A stretch of DNA of 64,000 nucleotides from Panorpa germanica (lineage: Eukaryota > Arthropoda > Insecta > Mecoptera > Panorpidae). Positions 57,741-64,000 of the stretch are shown piece by piece. Location of the stretch: NCBI GenBank assembly GCA_963678705.1, contig OY783218.1, forward strand, positions 9,868,152-9,932,151, in the 5' to 3' direction. The position numbers and the translations under genes are program-made. A model generated the notes under the pieces. It saw only the letters and a list, made by a program, of their open reading frames with translations. It searched no databases and was not told the DNA's origin. Within the stretch, counting starts at the first letter, position 1, and each line of letters opens with the position of its first letter.

Positions 57741-60694
57741 TTCACCAAATATAGAGTCAATCTAAAATTCGACTTAAAATAAATAAATAATCTAAGTGAA
57801 AAAAGAAATACATTTTTTAAAACATTTCTTTAACATACTCATATTTATTACATTGGCCTAAATCCTATACGTCAACTTTGTCTGATTTGTTGGTACACAG
57901 ATTATAGCATCTAAAACATTGTAACAAATATGAAACTGTATTTTTATGTCATCCACGTTTACGAGAGCAGCATCTTGTTGCTGAATCCACCACCAGAGGG
58001 ATATCAATAGCGTAGTACAGAGCAGGACGTGACAACATATCGAAATACAAATAAAGATAAATGGACAAGTTCCGCCCAGCCAGCATCTTATCTCCCCGGT
58101 ATCTCGCTCTCGCTGGTCCATTGGGATTTATACAATGAATGTAGATTGAGATAAATTCTATTTTGTATAAAAAATCTTTTCACAATATATTCTTTATAGA
58201 GTCCCTATTTTTATATTGTTAAATTTACATCAATTTAGTGTTGGAATGTAATTTAAGAATAGAATGATTCTAACAGATGTCTTTTGTGATAGTGTGTGTC
58301 TTATATGTATGAGGGTAAGGACTAAGTAAGGTAAATTACACCTCAATAACTAGGTAAGGCGGCAATAACGGTTAATCTACAGATTTATCTGACTATAAGT
58401 TCGATTTATACACTACAAGTTATATTTTCGCCGAATAACATATAATTAAATATTTGCTTTGCATTTTTGAATAAATAGCACACAATTCAAGTAAGAAATA
58501 AACATAGAAACAGAATTAGAAACTGTAATAAGAGTATCACTTAATTTCTATTAACCCTGAACAAATATTAATTTCATTTATTGATTATGTTAGAAAATAT
58601 TATTTTCGCTTCGTGGAAAATAAAAGGCAAAAAAGTGTTTTTTATGGTATACTAATTTTAAGTTACTATCTGATTTTCTTGAGCTCTTTGGGACTATGTT
58701 TAATGTCTATTTGGCAATGTGTCCCAGTGCTCCACCTGCCATGAACGGCGCTGAACTAATAATTTTACTGTAACGCGTATTTACACGTCATTAAACTCTT
58801 CTGGTTTAGTATATTTTATAGTCTAACCTGCGCGCTTTTATTTCCCATGCTAGACTTTTCTAAACAATTACAAAAAATATGATAAATCTGTTATGTTTTA
58901 TATTTAATATGTCATGTATGTAGACAAACTGTTATTCATATGAAATATACGAAAGAGTGAGAAAAATAGACAAGATTGAAGAGTACGGAGATAGATCTAC
59001 TGGAATTCACACTTACTACTTGACTAGTTTTCACATGTTCTGAATAGAAGCTTTAGAAAATTATGATCTATTGAAACTATTTTTCTTTAGGTTGAACTCG
59101 AAATATAAATCATATTTGCTAAATGTCACAGTAAAAGTCAAGTCAATGCTACTGCCACTATAGTTTACTAGTAACCTAAATAACTACTAGTATCTCCAGG
59201 TTCGGATTTGAGGGAGAGCATTCGAGGCTTCTGCCCCGGGGCCTCCACAAGAGAAGGGCCTTCACATTAGAGATAAAAGCAATAAATTTTTGAAAGATTT
59301 GACGGAACAAAATTGTTCCTTCACACCTTAAATATCCGGCACTGAGTATCTCCAGCAAATGACTGGTTAATTTTTTAATGTTACAAGTAATTTTTGTAAT
59401 GTTAGAAAAACCACACGTAGCGGAAGTTATATTAAATCAAAAATGACCTTAATTCTGCCTGAAATCGATAATATATGATTCTTGATGTGTCTTCGGGTTC
59501 AATCACTGGACTAAAGTTAGATTTGCTGGGATTAGTTGTAATCAAATTAAGTTGATTATATACATACATAATTGTAAACTTATAAGGTAGTGGTGTGGTA
59601 CATATATATGAGTCCACGACACCATAACGAAATACCCAATGGCAAACTACATTGTATTAGATAAGTAACTTTAAGTTAGTAGTTAGTTGTTAGTTATATA
59701 TATTAATTATTTGTTAGTTTCTTTTGCACATACAAAACAAGATTACTTCTTATATAAAACCAATTTATAAACCGAAATTTAAAAATTAAAATAATGATAG
59801 CTCTTCCTAGGATTATTTAAAATAGACATAAGATATGTATAACAAATGTACTAAATATTCATGTATCAATAAAAATACTTTGAACTTTAAAAAAAACATA
59901 GTAGGAGGTAGGACTCAGCATCGAAAATAAGTCGACGTTAAATAAATTAAATAAAAAAAAATTATTGAAGAACTTTTCTTGAGAAATTTCAGGATTCAAT
60001 TAAATTTATGAACGTACTTTCTGAATTTCTGAAAAAAATATGTAGATTACAAAACTATTAATATTTAAAAACTAAAACACTAAAAAATATTTTAAACATG
60101 TGGATTTTTCTATATATAAAACAATCACGATCAAGTATTGATCATAAGTATATATAAACATATTTTCTGTGTCAGCTTTAAAAACTCATAAAATTAAGAT
60201 GAGTTTTGTGGAATCCAGAATGAACTCCGGATGCCCTCTCGACTATGGGATTAGAGTGCATTCAGTGATGAAAGGCGCTGTGCTTCAATCTGCAATAGTA
60301 GTAGTAGTACGACTAGCGTATTTAGTACAGCGTTAGTTGCAGTCAGAGAAGCTATAGTTTGCGTTAATGCTGATGGAGTGAAACACTAACTCCACGAAAG
60401 TTCGTTGCGTTCACAGAATAAGGGGTGGTAAATGAAATGGGATAAGTGGGAGGGGATGTCATATTATGAAGCTCAACCAGCAAACACACCACCATTTTAA
60501 AAAGTTTCATAAAAATTAAAAATATGGAAAAGTAAAAACGAAGAGTAAGAAAATCCATTACTTAGGATGAAATGTCATCTATGGAAAACGAAGAAAACGA
60601 CTTCTTAATTGTTATCTTTTAATTCATTTATTTTATTACTTTTAGTAAACAAAAATCTTTTATAGTATAGGCATCACTAATAATTTAATGAAAG
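57741..60694. other. Probable Dscam2 5' intron, gene-poor
   Basis: No supported exon. One GC-richer repeat copy lies at 59196-59345. A minus-strand frame at 57858-58121 with hydrophobic stretches is open but shows no family motif and is not called. Confidence 0.5.
59196..59345 (-). repeat. Second copy of the 37984-38190 repeat
   Basis: Shares TTTGAGGGAG, CTGCCCCGGGGCCTCCACAA, GAGAAGGG and AATAAATTTTTGAAA in the same order and spacing as 37998-38118. Non-coding. Confidence 0.65.
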
Positions 60695-61903
60695 TCAAGC
60701 CATCTTATTTAAAGACTGGAACATTTGCAGCATACTGTCCATGGAGTATTTGTTACAGTTTCTCTTCATGCGAAGAATTGATTCCTCCAGTTGCAGCAAA
60801 TCGTCCTGCAAGTTTAGAGGACAAACGGTTTTGTTTTCACATCGCACTGCTGCTTGACGCAGAAGAACCTTGTACTGGGAATCCAATGCGATAACCCGTG
60901 GTCGTTCGGCGTCAATATATTTTGTTATGTCTGCCATGAAGTATAAAAGCTCGGGATCATAGGATCCAAAGACCCTATTCAGTGTAACTCCCAAATCTTC
61001 GACGTGGAGAAGACATCCACTAAGATCCACCAACATTGCATGTATATGGGCCATTAGGACTTCTTCAGGAACTGCCTGAGAAGGTCCATGAGAAATCTCG
61101 TGTACACCTGTTCCACATTCCACATTCTGGAAAACATTGACCGGAAACATTCAACTAATTCATTATTTTAACTATGATTTAGAAGAGGGACGAGCGGGGA
61201 TAAGAAATGGACGTACATGAGATGAAAAGGAAATAGAAGAAGGAAGAGAAAAAGAAAGAGAATGTGAATGTAATACGAAGAATTGTCATATAAGGAAGTA
61301 AGAAAAGGAAGACCGATAAGAAATGTCGTTTCAGAAGTGGGAAAGGAGAAAGAAGAATGATGATTAGGTGGGATCGGGTAAATTAATTATATATTCTCCT
61401 ACATCGATAGATATAAAGAGATATTGAAGGATAACAAAGGAAGACAACTAACAGAAAATGAATAAATTGCTAAAATGGAGAGACATAACAAGTATTTGAA
61501 GTATAGCGATTAGGCTGTGGAATGGAGGAAGATGAGAGGATTTGGTAAAGAGGCATAAACTATAAGAAAGAATAAAGGAAAAACTAGAATATTTAAAAAA
61601 GGAAAGAGACCAGAAAAGGGGAAATATAAATGGTGGAGACATTTTAATATATTTTGCTTCCAATTGAAGCATTCTAATAAAATTAGATGAAAGGTAGTAG
61701 GACAAGAGACAGATAATGAGAGAAAAGGAGAGGGATTAAAGAAAAAAATATTTAAATCGTTTAAATGAAAAAGATTAGAAGCTAAATTTTGTTGCTAAGA
61801 AGTTTAATAACTCTATAATTCTCAAATATTTATAGAGGAATAATACCTGCGATATCAAACCTATGACGCAGAAAGCTGCGACGACAATTTTGAGGTCTGC
61901 CAT
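60695..61903 (-). CDS. Small secreted protein of unknown function
   Basis: Two minus-strand exons: 61903-61847 (19 codons, signal peptide MADLKIVVAAFCVIGLISQ, donor GTATTA) and 61126-60695. Total 162 aa. The intron is 720 bases, phase 0. The mature part is mostly predicted-helical and has cysteines in NVECG, LSGCLL, RCENKTVC and KRNCNK. TATA-like boxes lie near 61950-61960 on the minus strand. It is probably nested in the Dscam2 intron on the same strand, since Dscam2's N-terminal exons are still missing upstream. It shares a C-x5-C element and general build with the partial gene at 63604-64000. It may belong to an insect-specific small secreted protein family, but I cannot name it. Confidence 0.8.
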
Positions 61904-63603
61904 TGTTGTGTGCAGGTTAAACATTGAAAAATTATACAATACTTTCGCCAATTTATACATCGAAATAATTTGAATATTATGTGATTTCATTTTGTCCTCG
62001 GAACGTGGTTCACGACGGATTTTACTTCATTTTATTTAATATTTTCCAATATATATTTTATTGTAGACATAAACGTAAATGTGTGGTGTTTTATATATGG
62101 ACAATAAAAATAATATTTTCAAAAAGTCACGCCAGAGAAAAATATTAAAGTTGACTTTATTTTCAGCGTTGGACAGCGCACGATGATACACTTTAATCTT
62201 TCGTGCGCTTAATTGTTATTTGATATTATTTACTAATCACGATTTTTGTTTTTGATGCGTTTCTAACGAATAAGGCTGTTTTAACACTGCCACAGACAAA
62301 ACCATACAAATGATACTAAAATTTTACTAGCTGTCACTGAGTAAAACTTCAATGCTGTTTACCTTTTCTTCGATGTTTGATCCTAAAATGTCAATGCGTG
62401 TGATGTGAGCCGTGCGGACCTGTAGACGCTTATCTTAACGTTCATACAATTTGAACTCAGCATTTAAATATTTATGTAATACAATAGTTTTCTCACAATT
62501 CGATCAAATTACTCATTTCTATTCATCAGATAGGTTTTCCAAAACAAGATTTATTTTATAAATATAAAATACTTTAAAAAATTCAAAATCTATCTGCTGG
62601 TTCTTGTGTTATAAAAAATAAAATATAAAGATTCGTAAATAAGTTGCACCACTGTCTCTTATTATTATATAATTATATTTTTATATAATCAAGGTAAAAA
62701 TTCATCATTATATTTTAAACATTTTTAAGCACAGTTAATCAATGGAGTGTCAATACCTTAACGACCATTAGTCATTTTATCGATTTTAATAAGCATTTTA
62801 TAATTTTGTATTTATAAAATTGCTTGTTCTTAAATTACTTACAAAATCTTCTATGTAGCTACGACCTAACTTTCTCCTGTATCCACATTGTCGATGTGCT
62901 TAGTTGTTTTCTTCTATTATATTTTGTCTTATGTGCTTCTTTTATATAAAAAGAGATACGTCCGCATATTTGTCCGTATTGTGTAGCATACGCCTAGAGA
63001 ACTGTGTCCTTTGATAATCTGTATATGGTTTTGAAGAGTAGGCTATCGTGTGTGTACAAATATGTACACAAAAATGTCAAAATTTGGATTAATGAAATTA
63101 ATCCTAGTTTGTGAGTAACGGTTTTTAAAAAACAGCGTTTTCTATTTCTTTCGTCAACTTTGAAAAAGTGTCTCATTTTCCTGGCGGTATAGTACGCTTA
63201 TTATAGGGCTTAGAGAAAAGTTGTCAAGGTGAATTTTGTTGAAAATTTTATCCTCCTTAAAGTTGATAATATCTACCAAAGTCTAGAACCAACAAATCAG
63301 AAGATATTTGAAAGAAACCAAGAAAAGTACACTTAAATTTTTTTGGAGGTTTTTCGAGTTGAAAAACTTGGTTTTTCACTCCAGTCTCGGTGAATTATAC
63401 ATAGTTACAAAATGATTGCATTATTTTTCTTATTATGTATCATAAAAAGAATACAGTAAAGTTATTATATTTAATAAAACATTTTTATTAATTTTAGAAC
63501 AATATTACAACATTTGACATAACAATTTTTCAAACTAGAGTTAATTTAGGTTAGACATGTTATTTTCATATTGCATCTTCATTAGTTATGGGTGATGAAG
63601 CAT
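61904..63603. other. Spacer between the two small secreted-protein genes
   Basis: No gene or clear repeat seen. A reverse AATAAA signal for the partial gene to the right lies near 63483-63490. Confidence 0.55.
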
Positions 63604-64000
63604 CTACGTGCACACACCTTCACGAATAACGTTGACACTTAGGTCGTAAACGTCAATCAAAGTGTCTGCCACGTTTCTGTATTCGTTCGCCATAACGGAC
63701 ATCAAAGACATGCAAGGTTGCTTCAACTGACGATCACATGGTCTTCCTCCATGACATACTTTCTTCGAAATTTCCCAGAACTCTTGAATCGCATCTTCGT
63801 GTTGCCCAAGAACTGCTGTTTGGTGTTTAACCATCTTCTTAGTGTCCTCCAAAGCTAATTGTGTTTTATATGGTAATTCGCAGATGTTGAGAATATCCGT
63901 TGCTGCATCGTCGATCATTCCCAAAGAAATTGTGGTCTTTGTTACAAATTCGCGCAATTCGGCAATGCATAGATCTTCTACTAGGCCGGAATTGATCCGT
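63604..64000 (-). CDS. Second small helical protein, partial (runs off window)
   Basis: Minus-strand frame open from the window edge to the stop at 63604, about 131 codons. The peptide is helix-rich with cysteines in DLCIAE, NICELP, KKVCHGGRPCDRQLKQPC and the final EGVCT. Its start, and any signal peptide, lie beyond 64000. It has the same strand and general make-up as the gene at 60695-61903, which also has a C-x5-C pair, so the two may be distant paralogues. No function assigned. Confidence 0.7.
   Translation of the reverse strand, partial: RINSGLVEDLCIAELREFVTKTTISLGMIDDAATDILNICELPYKTQLALEDTKKMVKHQTAVLGQHEDAIQEFWEISKKVCHGGRPCDRQLKQPCMSLMSVMANEYRNVADTLIDVYDLSVNVIREGVCT

Noticed and set aside
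57858-58121. Minus-strand 87-codon frame with hydrophobic, cysteine-rich stretches
   Set aside because: No homology cue, no convincing splice donor in phase with Dscam2, and no Ig features. Likely chance.

Overview
This window is AT-rich eukaryotic nuclear DNA. Its split genes with GT-AG introns, many short transposon relics, and a set comprising Abl, XPR1, chitin deacetylase and a Dscam2-type gene point to an insect. A beetle is my best guess, from the look of the two chitin deacetylases. I could run no database search. Exon edges come from reading frame, splice consensus and remembered protein families, and were cross-checked by exon phase.

Layout: (1) 1-8035, plus strand: all but the N-terminus of the Abl tyrosine kinase gene, with SH3, SH2 and kinase domains, a long proline-rich tail and a C-terminal F-actin-binding domain. 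Its introns hold a TIR-element derivative, a (TA)n run joined to a LINE tail, and a perfect 45-bp duplication. (2) 10839-12397, minus: a secreted Lys/Glu/Pro-rich protein of unknown function. (3) 14521-20268, plus: a complete 12-exon XPR1-type phosphate exporter (SPX plus EXS domains, 667 aa). (4) 21033-26310 and 28475-30112, both minus: a tandem pair of short group V-like chitin deacetylases with near-identical exon lengths. Intron 1 of the first copy holds a roughly 3.2-kb palindrome built of two facing arrays of ~147-bp satellite units. (5) 30113-37382: gene-free, with a hAT-type MITE whose 8-bp target duplication is perfect. (6) 37383-55792, minus: the 3' three quarters of a Dscam2-type cell-adhesion receptor (Ig5 second half to C-terminus), including two alternative whole-domain Ig7 exons. 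(7) 55793-64000: probably a large 5' intron of the same gene. It holds a complete small secreted-protein gene, part of a second one, an unidentified two-exon coding fragment and further repeats.

The genes are functionally unrelated as a set: cytoskeletal signalling, phosphate homeostasis, chitin modification and neuronal recognition. The links worth noting are structural. One TIR element family has seeded introns of Abl, XPR1 and Dscam2. Tandem duplication produced the deacetylase pair and the Ig7 exon pair. If the palindromic intron is transcribed, its RNA could fold into a very long double-stranded hairpin.
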